From Adhaeribacter radiodurans (GTDB lineage: Bacteria > Bacteroidota > Bacteroidia > Cytophagales > Hymenobacteraceae): a stretch of DNA of 64,000 nt. Below the pieces are notes generated by a model. The model searched no databases. It saw only the letters and a list, made by a program, of their open reading frames with translations, and had not been told where the DNA came from. The position numbers and the translations under genes are program-made. The number at the start of each line of letters is the position of its first letter. Position 1 is the first letter of the stretch. Location of the stretch: positions 6,200,001 to 6,264,000 of the forward strand of contig NZ_CP055153.1 in the NCBI RefSeq assembly GCF_014075995.1, given 5' to 3'. This document shows, piece after piece, positions 38,692 through 48,897 of this stretch.

Positions 38692-41600
38692 ATGCAAAAA
38701 CTTTTATCTCTTTTCTATCAAGTGCTACTTAACCGGAAAGTGCTGCTCCATTGGCGGGTTATAAACTTAGTTCTGTTTCTATATCTAAGTCTTTCAGCGA
38801 ATGTTTCTGCCCAAAATAAAATTTGGGATAAAACCTTTGGCGGGGATAATGGCGATGGATTAGGCGCTTTGCAACAGACTCGGGATGGCGGGTATATTCT
38901 GGGAGGCTATTCTGGTTCGGACATCAGCGGCGATAAAACCGAAGCTAGTAAAGGCGAGAGCGATTACTGGGTAGTAAAGTTAAGGGCCGACGGCAGTAAA
39001 GAATGGGATAAAACCATAGGTGGTGATAGGAACGACTTTTTATCCTCCTTGCAACAAACCAAAGATGGCGGCTACATTCTGGGTGGATGGTCTGATTCCA
39101 GAAAGAGCGGCGATAGGACTCAGGATAATAGAGGGGAGGATTATACCACCGATTATTGGATAGTAAAGTTAAATGCCGATGGCAACAAAGAATGGGATAA
39201 GACCTTTGGGGGAGGCTGGAATGATTATTTACAATCTATCCAACAAACTCCGGATGGAGGCTACATTATAGGAGGCACTTCTATGTCCGGCCTCAGCGGT
39301 GATAAAACGGAAGCGGAAATCGGGATCTGGCTGGTGAAGTTGAAAGCTGATGGAAACAAAGTTTGGGATAAAGTTATTGCTGGCGGGGAATTCTCTTCTC
39401 TCCACCAAAACAGGGATGGTAGTTATATTCTGGGTGGTACTTATTCTGACTATATTGATTTGAATACTTATGGTGATTTCTGGATAATAAAGCTTAAGGC
39501 GGATGGTAGTAAAATATGGGATAAAACCTTTGGCGGGAATAATGGCGAACACTTAAGTGCCTTGCAACAAACTAAAGATGACGGATATATTCTGGGGGGT
39601 ACTTCTTCTTCAGGTATCAGCGGAGATAAAACCGAAGCCAGTAAAGGCGAAGGCGATTACTGGGTAGTAAAGCTAAAGGCCGATGGTACCAAAGAGTGGG
39701 ACAAAACTTTTGGGGGAAGTACTCAGGACCGCTTAAGAGCCTTGCAACAGACCAGCGATGACAGCTATGTGTTAGGGGGTACTTCCGATTCCGGCATCAG
39801 CGGTGATAAGACAGAAGCAAATAGAGGCGGACAAGAAGACTTTGGAAGTCTTACCGATGACTATTGGTTAGTAAAAATAGATGCCAATGGCAGCAAAATA
39901 TGGGATAAAACCTTTGGCGGGAATGATAGCGATAGATTAAGTGCCTTGCAACAAACTAAGGATGGTAGTTTCATCTTGGGCGGAACTTCCCAATCCGGCA
40001 TTAGTGGAGATAAAACGGAAGCTAATAAAGGATGCTGTAATTACTGGATAATAAAGCTAGAAAACAGTGATACCAACATTAGCCAGTACGTTACCTTTGC
40101 TCCTATTTCTTATAAAAGTTTAGGCGAGGCGCCATTTACCTTAAAAGCTACCGCTAGTTCTGGGTTGCCGGTTACCTTTATTGTGGTTTCGGGGCCCGCC
40201 AAAGTAAAAGGTAATATCCTGACTCTCACCGGAACGGGCACCGTTACCTTGAAAGCTTACCAGGCAGGTAATGCTACCTACGGACCAGCCGAAGCAATCC
40301 AAACTATCGAAGTAGAAGCGCCATCCGTGTTGAAAAAGCAATGGGATAAAACCTATGGGGGATATGATCACGACGTGTTAACCTCATCGCAACAGACTCG
40401 GGATGGCGGTTATATTCTGGGTGGATATTCTTGGTCCGGCAAAAGCGGCGATAAAAGTGAACCGAATAAAGGGTGTGGGGATGGTGGCTGTTATACAGAT
40501 TACTGGGTAGTGAAGTTAAAGGCGGATGGCACCAAAGAATGGGATAAAACCATTGGTGGAACTTATATAGACTTCCTTGCTTCCATACAGCAGACCCGGG
40601 ATGGCGGCTATATTCTGGGAGGGAGTTCCCGGTCGGATAAGAGCGGAGATAAAAGCCAGGATTATGTAAATGATCCAAATGGTAATTGGACCTATGATTA
40701 TTGGATAGTGAAGTTAAAGGCGGATGGCACCAAAGAATGGGACAAAACCAGTGGAGGGAATAGTGATGATAACTTATCCTCGGTACAACAAACCAGCGAT
40801 GGCGGGTATATTCTGGGGGGGGCTTCTTCTTCCAACATTAGCAAGGACAAAACTGCCGGAAACAAGGGGGAAAAAGATATAAATGGTGTGCCTACTACTG
40901 ATTATTGGGTAGTAAAACTGAATGCTGCGGGCAACAAAGAATGGGATGAGACCATCGGGGGGAATAGTGGTGATAACTTATCCTCGGTACAACAGACCAG
41001 CGATGGCGGCTATATTTTAGGGGGTACTTCTTTTTCCGGCAAAAGCGCAGATAAATCAGAAGCTAGTAGAGGCAGTGGAGACTATTGGATAGTAAAGCTT
41101 AAAGCCAGTGGCAGCAAAGAATGGGATAAAACCTTTGGGGGGGATTATAGTGATGATTTATCTTCCATTAAACAGACGAATGACGGTGGGTATTTACTTG
41201 GAGGCACTTCTTTTTCGGGCAAAAGCGGAGATAAAACGGAATCTAATAAAGGAGAAAAAGACGGAAATGGTAATCCGACCCAAGATTACTGGGTAGTAAA
41301 ACTAATGGCCAACGGTACCAAAGTTTGGGACAAAACTCTGGGTGGTGTAAAGTCAGATTGGTTCTCCTCGGTCCAGCAGACGAACGATGGCGGGTATATT
41401 GTGGGTGGTACTTCTGATTCCGACATTAGCGGCGATAAAACCCATTTTAATAGGGGTAGTGGTGATTACTGGATTGTGAAACTGAGAGCTGATGGTAGCA
41501 AAGAATGGGATAAAACCATTGGGGGAGATGGTTGGGACGCATTAACCTCCTTGCAACAGACCCGGGATGGTGGCTATTTGCTGGGCGGCTATTCAGAGTC

Positions 41601-43278
41601 TGGCATCGGCCTGGATAAGAGTGAAGACATAGCACCATGTGGTTATGGTTGTGATCCTGACTATTGGATTGTGAAACTCATGGTGGACGAGCCTTTAGAG
41701 GTACAATGGGATATGCGCTACGGCGGGTTGGGTAAAGATAATCTTACTACGGTAATCAAGACCTCAGACGGCGGCTATCTCTCCGGTGGTTTTACTACTT
41801 CGGGCATCTCGGGCGATAAAACTCAGAGTAGCCAGGACAAGAACGACTACTGGATTGTAAAAAGCGATAAGAATGGCAAAAAACTTTGGGACAAGCGCTA
41901 CGGTGGAACGGGTGATGATTACCTGAACCGGGTGATTCAAACTTTGGATGGAGGTTATCTCTTAGGTGGTTCTTCTCTTTCCGGTAAAAGTGGCGACAAG
42001 AGTGAAGCTAGTCAGGGAGAACAGGATTACTGGGTTGTAAAACTAGATAAACAAGGCAAGAAAGAGTGGGATAAAACCTTTGGTGGTTCGGGTTATGACG
42101 AGTTGAAGAAAGTAGTTCAGTTAGCTTCCGGCGAGTACGTACTGGGTGGCACGAGCAACTCCCCGGTGAGCAGGGATATATCTCAAACTAGTCAAGGTAA
42201 CACGGATTACTGGCTGGTAAAAATTAGTAAATCCGGAGCTAAACTCTGGGATAAAACTTACGGCGGCAGTGCTGATGAAACCTTAGGCAGCTTTACCGAG
42301 ACAACCGATGGCGGCTTTTTCCTGGGTGGCAGCTCGGAGTCAGGAAAGAGCGGGGATAAAAACCAAGCCAGCCAAGGCAAGAGTGATTACTGGACCGTAA
42401 AGACCGACAAAGACGGCAACTTACTTTGGGAGAAAAGCTTCGGCGGCAGTGGAGTAGATGAAGTGTATTCTGTGGGTAGAAGCCATGGTGAGAACCTGTT
42501 TATAGCCGGCACCAGTAGTTCAGATAAAGAAGGGGATAAATCTCAAACTAGTCAGGGAGGCAAAGATTACTGGTTAATCAAGTTAGACGAGAACGGTACT
42601 AAACTCTGGGACAAAAGCTTTGGGGGCAGTAAAGACGATGAACTCCGCGCCAGTACTTTCACCGACGAAGGCCATTATATCTTAGCCGGCACTTCTTACT
42701 CCGATAATAGCGGCAACAAAAGCCAGGCCAGCCAGGGCACAAGTGATTACTGGGTAGTAGAAGTAGCCCCGAGTGGCGAGAAAGTAGCGGATCAACGCTT
42801 TGGCGGCAGTGGTCAAGATGAGCTAAGCACGGTCTTTCAGACAAGTGATGGCGGCTTGCTCTTAGGAGGCAGCTCTGACTCAGGCGTAAGTGGGAATAGA
42901 ACCCAGCCCAGCCAGGGCAGCACTGATTACTGGCTCGTGAAAGTAGCTCCTCCTACTACTTCTCTAGCAGCGGCCCGGGAAGTAATCGAGCCAGCAGAAC
43001 TCGCGCCAGCAACCAATTTAGTAAATTTAGCGGCTTATCCGAACCCTTTTAACGAGCAGGTAAAAGTAAGCTTTACCTTACCCCAAACTCAGCCAGTACA
43101 GGTGAAAGTCTACGACAGCCAAGGCAAAGAAATTACCACATTGTTCCGGGACGAAGCCAAAGCAGGACAGAAGTACGAGCTAGAGTGGCAAGCCAGCAAT
43201 AAACCCGCTGGCATATACCTATTGCAACTGCAAACTCCTACTCTCCGCCAACAACAGAAACTATTGCTTACCAAGTAA
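38692..43278 (+). CDS. Giant secreted repeat protein, three predicted propellers with Ig-like linker, T9SS sorting domain
   Basis: 1528 residues. The signal peptide ends near 41 (ANVSAQ) and is almost the same as in the genes at 43617 and 56882. Units 1-7 from about residue 45; Ig-like domain about 462-543; units 8-14 from about 550; units 15-21 from about 1006. Unit 7 has adjacent cysteines (GCCNYW), unit 8 a CX4C pair (CGDGGC) and unit 14 a CX3C pair (CGYGC), all just before the YW strand. Unit 4 is irregular (VIAGGEFSS). Sorting domain from about 1445 (AYPNPF, ending LLLTK). A strong terminator follows. Confidence 0.88.
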   Translation: MQKLLSLFYQVLLNRKVLLHWRVINLVLFLYLSLSANVSAQNKIWDKTFGGDNGDGLGALQQTRDGGYILGGYSGSDISGDKTEASKGESDYWVVKLRADGSKEWDKTIGGDRNDFLSSLQQTKDGGYILGGWSDSRKSGDRTQDNRGEDYTTDYWIVKLNADGNKEWDKTFGGGWNDYLQSIQQTPDGGYIIGGTSMSGLSGDKTEAEIGIWLVKLKADGNKVWDKVIAGGEFSSLHQNRDGSYILGGTYSDYIDLNTYGDFWIIKLKADGSKIWDKTFGGNNGEHLSALQQTKDDGYILGGTSSSGISGDKTEASKGEGDYWVVKLKADGTKEWDKTFGGSTQDRLRALQQTSDDSYVLGGTSDSGISGDKTEANRGGQEDFGSLTDDYWLVKIDANGSKIWDKTFGGNDSDRLSALQQTKDGSFILGGTSQSGISGDKTEANKGCCNYWIIKLENSDTNISQYVTFAPISYKSLGEAPFTLKATASSGLPVTFIVVSGPAKVKGNILTLTGTGTVTLKAYQAGNATYGPAEAIQTIEVEAPSVLKKQWDKTYGGYDHDVLTSSQQTRDGGYILGGYSWSGKSGDKSEPNKGCGDGGCYTDYWVVKLKADGTKEWDKTIGGTYIDFLASIQQTRDGGYILGGSSRSDKSGDKSQDYVNDPNGNWTYDYWIVKLKADGTKEWDKTSGGNSDDNLSSVQQTSDGGYILGGASSSNISKDKTAGNKGEKDINGVPTTDYWVVKLNAAGNKEWDETIGGNSGDNLSSVQQTSDGGYILGGTSFSGKSADKSEASRGSGDYWIVKLKASGSKEWDKTFGGDYSDDLSSIKQTNDGGYLLGGTSFSGKSGDKTESNKGEKDGNGNPTQDYWVVKLMANGTKVWDKTLGGVKSDWFSSVQQTNDGGYIVGGTSDSDISGDKTHFNRGSGDYWIVKLRADGSKEWDKTIGGDGWDALTSLQQTRDGGYLLGGYSESGIGLDKSEDIAPCGYGCDPDYWIVKLMVDEPLEVQWDMRYGGLGKDNLTTVIKTSDGGYLSGGFTTSGISGDKTQSSQDKNDYWIVKSDKNGKKLWDKRYGGTGDDYLNRVIQTLDGGYLLGGSSLSGKSGDKSEASQGEQDYWVVKLDKQGKKEWDKTFGGSGYDELKKVVQLASGEYVLGGTSNSPVSRDISQTSQGNTDYWLVKISKSGAKLWDKTYGGSADETLGSFTETTDGGFFLGGSSESGKSGDKNQASQGKSDYWTVKTDKDGNLLWEKSFGGSGVDEVYSVGRSHGENLFIAGTSSSDKEGDKSQTSQGGKDYWLIKLDENGTKLWDKSFGGSKDDELRASTFTDEGHYILAGTSYSDNSGNKSQASQGTSDYWVVEVAPSGEKVADQRFGGSGQDELSTVFQTSDGGLLLGGSSDSGVSGNRTQPSQGSTDYWLVKVAPPTTSLAAAREVIEPAELAPATNLVNLAAYPNPFNEQVKVSFTLPQTQPVQVKVYDSQGKEITTLFRDEAKAGQKYELEWQASNKPAGIYLLQLQTPTLRQQQKLLLTK

Positions 43279-43292
43279 GCTGGTAACTTACT

Positions 43293-43341
43293 AAACGAAC
43301 AAAGCCGCATAGAAGAGTTCTATCCGGCTTTGTTCGTTTAA
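43293..43341 (+). terminator. Rho-independent terminator
   Basis: Same structure as 38373-38422, with loop GAG and one mismatch in the stem. Confidence 0.85.
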
Positions 43342-43423
43342 AGCAAGAGTAGTGAAGCGGTGACGCTTAAAACCGCTAGCCATTTACTAAATAATTACAA
43401 AATCTAAATTCCATTTCTCACTT

Positions 43424-43616
43424 TTATAATTATTTTACTAAATTATTAAATAATACTAACCTAAAAAGTAGGATAAAGGTAAGTAGCTCTATATATTTAC
43501 TCACTCTTCTCTCTGGTTGCAGATCTATACCTGCTTACGATTAGCTTATTTAAAACAGAGCCAGATTAGTATTTGCAAGCACTGTTCTTATCTCACCAAT
43601 CCTAATCCTAAAATTT
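43424..43616 (+). promoter_or_regulatory. Conserved leader region upstream of array gene
   Basis: Second copy of the leader at 38511-38691; the last 50 bases before the ATG are essentially unchanged. Variation is concentrated in the middle of the region. Confidence 0.55.
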
Positions 43617-46600
43617 ATGCAAAAACTTTTATCCCCTTTCTATCAAGTGGTACTTAATCGAAAAATGCTACTCCGGTGGCGGGTTATAAATTTAGTTCTG
43701 TTTCTATATTTAAGTCTTTCAGCTAATGTTTTTGCCCAGAATAAAATTTGGGATAAAACTATTGGCGGAGTTGATTTTGACGAGTTAACTTCCATTCAGC
43801 AAACCAAGGATGGCGGCTATATTCTAGGGGGGACTTCCCGGTCGGGCAAAAGTGGTGATAAATCCGAAGGTGGTGACGTAGGAAGTCTGGAAAACTGGAT
43901 AGTAAAAGTAAGAGCAAATGGCAGCAAAGAATGGGATAAAACCTTTAAAGCAGATGGTGGCGACAATATATCATACTTCCTTTTATCATCTATTCTGCAA
44001 ACTAGTGATGGTGGCTATATTATAGGCGGTATTTATTCTGATTCTAATTATGAGTGGGATTACTGGCTAATGAAGCTAAATAGCAAGGGCAGCAAAGAAT
44101 GGGGTAAAACCATTGGTGGTTCCAGTTATGATGAATTAACTTCTCTGCAGCAAACCAGTGATGGCGGCTATATTTTAGGTGGTATCTCTTATTCTGATAT
44201 CAGTAGAGATAAAACCGAACCTAGTAGAAAAAGCGGAGATTATTGGGTAGTAAAAGTAAATGCTGTAGGAAATAAAGAATGGGATAAAACCATTGGTGGC
44301 AATAAAGATGATTATTTACGTTCTGTTCGGCAAACTAAGGATAACGGCTATATTCTGGGAGGGAATTCACAGTCCGGAAAAAGCGGCGACAAATCCGAAG
44401 CAAGCCGAGATGAATGTTTTGATGGTAACTGCGCTACTGATTATTGGGTAGTAAAGCTAAAAGCTAATGGTACAAAAGAATGGGATAAAACCATTGGTGG
44501 TGCTTGGGTAGATTATTTAGCTTCCGCGCAACAAACCAGTGATGGCGGCTATATTCTGGGGGGTACTTCTGAATCAGGTAAAAGTGGCGATAAAAGCCAG
44601 GATAATATACAAGATGCTTCTGGTAATCTCTACAGTGATTATTGGATAGTAAAGTTAAATGCCAACGGTAGCAAAGTCTGGGATAAGACTATCGGAGGTG
44701 TTAGTATAGACCAATTGGTCTCCTTGCAGCAGACAACCGATGGTGGCTATATTCTGGGGGGGACTTCTGACTCCAACATTGGCAGCGATAAATCGGAAGC
44801 TAGCCACGGAGAGTGTTATGATGGTACTTGTTCCGATGACTACTGGATAGTAAAGCTGAAGGCAGATGGGAGCAAAGAATGGGATAATTCATTGGGTGGT
44901 GATTTAACTGATAAATTAGCTTCATTGCAACAGACCAGCGATGGCGGCTATATTCTGGGGGGGACTTCAGGATCTAACAAAAGTGGCGATAAAAGCCAAA
45001 ATTCTAAAGGCCAGGATGATTACTGGATTATAAAATTAGATAATAAGGGCCGTAAAAATCAACTTATTACGTTCACACCTATTTCTAATAAATCCTTAGG
45101 TCAGTCTTTTGCACTTTCAGCGACAGCAACCTCTGGTTTGCCGGTTTCCTTCAGTGTAAAATCAGGTCCGGCCACTATTAAAGGCAATATTATAATGCTC
45201 ACCGGCTTAGGTACCGTTACGGTAAAAGGTTCGGTAGCTGGTAATAATGCTTATCAGCCCGCCGAAGCTACCATTTCATTCATCGTAGAGTCACCTTTAA
45301 TGGTTGAAAAAGAATGGGATAAAACCATTGGCGGCAGTAAAGACGATTTTTTATCTTTTATGCAACAAACCAGTGATGGCGGCTATATTCTGGGGGGTAC
45401 TACTTCGTCTGGCAAAAGCGGCAATAAAACCGAAGATAGTAAAGGAGGTAATGATTATTGGATTGTAAAGCTCAACGCCGATAGAACCAGAGCTTGGGAT
45501 AAAACCATAGGAGGAAATTTAAATGATCAATTAACTGCTGTGCAGCAAACCAGCGATGGCGGCTATATTCTGGGGGGAACTTCTAACTCTGATATCAACG
45601 GTGATAAATCGGAAGCCAGTAAAGGCGAAGAGGATTACTGGATAGTTAAACTAAATGCAGATGGCAGTAAAGCTTGGGATAAAACAATTGGAGGAAATAG
45701 AAGTGATATAATGGCTTCTATTCAATACATTTCAGATGGTAGCTATATTTTGGGCGGAACTACTTCTTCTGATTTTAAAGGTGATAAATCCCAATCGAGT
45801 AGAGGCCGCACGGATTACTGGGTGGTGAAACTTAGAGCTGACGGGACAAAAATCTGGGACAAAACTATTGGTGGAAATAGCTACGACTTATTACGGTCTA
45901 TTAATCTGACGCGAGATGGCGGCTATATTCTGGGAGGAACTTCTCGTTCCGATGATGGGGGAGACAAAACTGAAGCCAACAAAGGAGGGGATTATACTAC
46001 CGGAGATTACTGGATAGTAAAACTGAAAGCAAATGGTTCGAAAGAATGGGATAAAACGATAGGTAGTGGTTATTCTGATGATTTAGCCTCGGTGCAACAA
46101 ACCAGCGATGGCGGCTATATTTTAGGGGGCACTTCTCATTCCGATGATGGGGGAGACAAAACCGAAGCCAACAAAGGGGGAGATTATGAAGGGTATCTTC
46201 ACAGCGATTATTGGGTAGTGAAGTTAAAGGCGGATCGCAGCAAAGAATGGGATAAAACGATTGGCAAGCATGGGTATGATAATTTATTCTCCGTACAGCA
46301 AACCCATGATGGCGGTTATATTCTGGGGGGTGGATCAACGGAGGGAATTGACGGTGACAAAACAAAAAATGCTGGTGGAGGCTGGCTGGTGAAGTTACAA
46401 GCCGATGGTACTAAAATCTGGGACGAAAGCATTGGCGGAAATTATGGCGACTATATATTAATGGTACAACCAATCAGCAATAATGAATATCTACTGGGGA
46501 GTTCTACTTCTGCCGGGATTGGCGGATATAAAAGCGAAGCTAGCAGAGGTGGTTCTGATTTTTGGATCGTAAAGTTTAAAGAAAAGCAAATAGTAGCAGA

Positions 46601-48176
46601 TCAATGGAACATGCGCTACGGTGGTTCAGGCCAAGACAATCTTACTTCAATCATTAAGACAAAAGATGGCGGCTACTTATCCGGTGGTTACACCAACTCA
46701 AATAAGAATGGCGACAAAACTCAAGATAGCCAAGGCAAGAACGACTATTGGATTGTCAAATCAGACAAGAACGGCAAGAAAGAATGGGACAAACGCTATG
46801 GGGGTAGTGCAGACGATTACCTGAATTCGGTTATTTCAACCGGTGATGGCGGGTATTTACTAGCGGGCAGTTCTTTGTCAAGTAAAGGAGGGGATAAAAG
46901 CCAGGATTCTAGAGGAGAGCGGGATTACTGGATTGTGAAAGTAGATGCACAAGGCGATAAACAATGGGATAAACGCTATGGAGGCTCCGGTTACGATGAA
47001 CTCAAGCAAGTTATTCAACTGCCTTCCGGCCGCTATCTTCTGGCGGGCACGAGTAACTCTCCGGCCAGTGGCGACAAACACCCAGGTAGCCAGGGCGGAC
47101 AAGACTACTGGGTACTCAAAATCTCGGCTACCGGCGAGCGCATCTGGGACAAACGTTACGGGGGTTTTGGGGATGATGCCTTAGAAGGCCTTGCTTCTAC
47201 CTTGGATGGCGGCTTACTGCTGGGCGGCACTTCTACTTCAGGCGTAAGCGGAGACAAGACACAAGCTAGCCGCGGCAACTCTGATTTTTGGTTGGTGCGC
47301 ATTGATGGAGATGGAAACTTGCTTTGGGACAAACGCTATGGGGGCAGTGGGGAAGACCAGTTACTAACCCTGGGCAGCACCGGTACTAGTTCTGGCAACT
47401 TCTTTGTGGCCGGCACAAGTACGTCGGGTAAAGGCGGGGATAAAACGCAGCAGAGCCAGGGCGGCAAAGATTATTGGTTACTTAAAATAAACAGCAAAGG
47501 CGGTAAGCTCTGGGATAAAGTGTATGGCGGCAACCAGGATGAAGAACTCCGTTCGGTTATTCTCACCCAGGAGGGTGGCTACTTGCTAGGCGGCAGCTCT
47601 ACTTCCAGTAAGAGCGGCGACAAAACCCAGAATAGCCAAGGCAAGAAAGAGTACTGGCTGGTGAAAACGGATGACAAAGGTGTGCTACAATGGGACAAGC
47701 AACTCGGCGGCAACCAAGAAGAAGAACTACGCACGGTTCTGGAACTAGCTGAAGGCAGCTATGTGGCGGGTGGTCGATCCACCTCGGGGGTAAGTGGAAA
47801 TAGAACCCAGCCGAGTCAAGGCAGTACCGACTACTGGCTCGTGAAATTCTCTGCTCCAACCAGTTCGATCGTAGCCGAAAGAGAAGCTACTCCAGCTGAG
47901 GAAGCTGTTTCTGTTACTCGGACTTTGACTGCTTATCCTAATCCGTTCCAAAGCAAAGTAACCGTGCAATTTACCTTACCACAAAGCCAATCGGCAATCA
48001 TCAAAGTCTATGACAATCAAGGAAAAGAAATTACAACTTTGTTTAACAGCCAGGCGCAAGCTAATCTAACCTACCATGTAGAATGGCAAGCGAGTCAAAA
48101 ACCCGCTGGTTTGTATTTTATTCAACTGCAAACCCCTAGCCTCCTCCATCAGCAGAAACTGCTGCTCACTAAGTAA
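43617..48176 (+). CDS. Giant secreted repeat protein, three predicted propellers with Ig-like linker, T9SS sorting domain
   Basis: 1519 residues. The signal peptide ends near 41 (ANVFAQ). Units 1-7 from about residue 45; Ig-like domain about 480-560; units 8-14 from about 567; units 15-21 from about 997. Units 4 and 6 have CX4C pairs (CFDGNC and CYDGTC) before DYW. Units 11 and 12 share an almost identical loop (DDGGDKTEANKGGDY), a recent local copy. The last propeller is of the subtype with LGSTGTSSGNFFVAG in blade 5, and its 3' third is nearly identical to the gene at 56882. Sorting domain from about 1430 (AYPNPF, ending LLLTK). Confidence 0.88.
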   Translation: MQKLLSPFYQVVLNRKMLLRWRVINLVLFLYLSLSANVFAQNKIWDKTIGGVDFDELTSIQQTKDGGYILGGTSRSGKSGDKSEGGDVGSLENWIVKVRANGSKEWDKTFKADGGDNISYFLLSSILQTSDGGYIIGGIYSDSNYEWDYWLMKLNSKGSKEWGKTIGGSSYDELTSLQQTSDGGYILGGISYSDISRDKTEPSRKSGDYWVVKVNAVGNKEWDKTIGGNKDDYLRSVRQTKDNGYILGGNSQSGKSGDKSEASRDECFDGNCATDYWVVKLKANGTKEWDKTIGGAWVDYLASAQQTSDGGYILGGTSESGKSGDKSQDNIQDASGNLYSDYWIVKLNANGSKVWDKTIGGVSIDQLVSLQQTTDGGYILGGTSDSNIGSDKSEASHGECYDGTCSDDYWIVKLKADGSKEWDNSLGGDLTDKLASLQQTSDGGYILGGTSGSNKSGDKSQNSKGQDDYWIIKLDNKGRKNQLITFTPISNKSLGQSFALSATATSGLPVSFSVKSGPATIKGNIIMLTGLGTVTVKGSVAGNNAYQPAEATISFIVESPLMVEKEWDKTIGGSKDDFLSFMQQTSDGGYILGGTTSSGKSGNKTEDSKGGNDYWIVKLNADRTRAWDKTIGGNLNDQLTAVQQTSDGGYILGGTSNSDINGDKSEASKGEEDYWIVKLNADGSKAWDKTIGGNRSDIMASIQYISDGSYILGGTTSSDFKGDKSQSSRGRTDYWVVKLRADGTKIWDKTIGGNSYDLLRSINLTRDGGYILGGTSRSDDGGDKTEANKGGDYTTGDYWIVKLKANGSKEWDKTIGSGYSDDLASVQQTSDGGYILGGTSHSDDGGDKTEANKGGDYEGYLHSDYWVVKLKADRSKEWDKTIGKHGYDNLFSVQQTHDGGYILGGGSTEGIDGDKTKNAGGGWLVKLQADGTKIWDESIGGNYGDYILMVQPISNNEYLLGSSTSAGIGGYKSEASRGGSDFWIVKFKEKQIVADQWNMRYGGSGQDNLTSIIKTKDGGYLSGGYTNSNKNGDKTQDSQGKNDYWIVKSDKNGKKEWDKRYGGSADDYLNSVISTGDGGYLLAGSSLSSKGGDKSQDSRGERDYWIVKVDAQGDKQWDKRYGGSGYDELKQVIQLPSGRYLLAGTSNSPASGDKHPGSQGGQDYWVLKISATGERIWDKRYGGFGDDALEGLASTLDGGLLLGGTSTSGVSGDKTQASRGNSDFWLVRIDGDGNLLWDKRYGGSGEDQLLTLGSTGTSSGNFFVAGTSTSGKGGDKTQQSQGGKDYWLLKINSKGGKLWDKVYGGNQDEELRSVILTQEGGYLLGGSSTSSKSGDKTQNSQGKKEYWLVKTDDKGVLQWDKQLGGNQEEELRTVLELAEGSYVAGGRSTSGVSGNRTQPSQGSTDYWLVKFSAPTSSIVAEREATPAEEAVSVTRTLTAYPNPFQSKVTVQFTLPQSQSAIIKVYDNQGKEITTLFNSQAQANLTYHVEWQASQKPAGLYFIQLQTPSLLHQQKLLLTK

Positions 48177-48201
48177 AATAAGTAAATATATTAAGTCAAC
48201 C

Positions 48202-48235
48202 AAGCCGGATAGAAGATACTATCCGGCTTATTTCC
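48202..48235 (+). terminator. Rho-independent terminator
   Basis: 10-bp stem AAGCCGGATA / TATCCGGCTT, 25 bases after the stop, followed by a short T run; same core as the other array terminators. Confidence 0.75.
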
Positions 48236-48897
48236 ATCCGCTTAGCTTTTATAATAGATAAAGGAAGGTTAAGTGGTAATAGCCTGAAAAATCAGATATT
48301 GTAGACCTACATTAACCATCTCGAAATATTATTTACTAAAAAGGTCAATTTATGGGAGCTATTCTGCTTATTTTTCAGATAGCATTTAATTTAATCCATA
48401 AAAATTTCTTCTTTACAAAGTTTTTTTTAAATTTATTAGCAGTTAAGTCCTATATACAACTACTTTTTAAATTAAAAAACGTATCTAATACGCTTACATT
48501 TGTTTTACCCGAATAAATTATTTTCTATCTATTCTGGTATTAATATTATTTTCAGACGCGCTTTTTTAAATACTTAGTTATAACTAAGTTCTACTCTATC
48601 CAGTGATGTATTTAGCTCCTATGGGTTCTCTGCCCAATAATGAGCTTCTTTCTTTTATTGCAGTTAGAATTTAACGGGTCAACAATACTAAGTAGTTGTT
48701 TGTCCAAATGTGCTGATAGCGTTATCTCTTTCCCTTTTTAGTCTTTTTTTAAATAAAAAGTAAGTACCGGAAAATTATCCGCTTATACTTTAGTCATCAG
48801 ACTTCTTCTGGCTATTGCCGCTGTTTAAAACAGTTTTGCGCGTGCTTTTACCTTAGATTACCCTTATCAACAATAATCCTTATTAAACCAAAACAGC
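48236..48897. other. Intergenic region, no gene seen
   Basis: About 660 very AT-rich bases. No coding sequence or strong hairpin. It should contain the promoter for the gene at 48898 and perhaps also for the closely following gene at 52041. Confidence 0.4.

Noticed and set aside
38692-43278. Regular repeats that might be taken for a CRISPR array or satellite DNA
   Set aside because: The period is about 180 bp, the repeats are translated in one frame, and variation respects codons; no short direct repeats with spacers are present.
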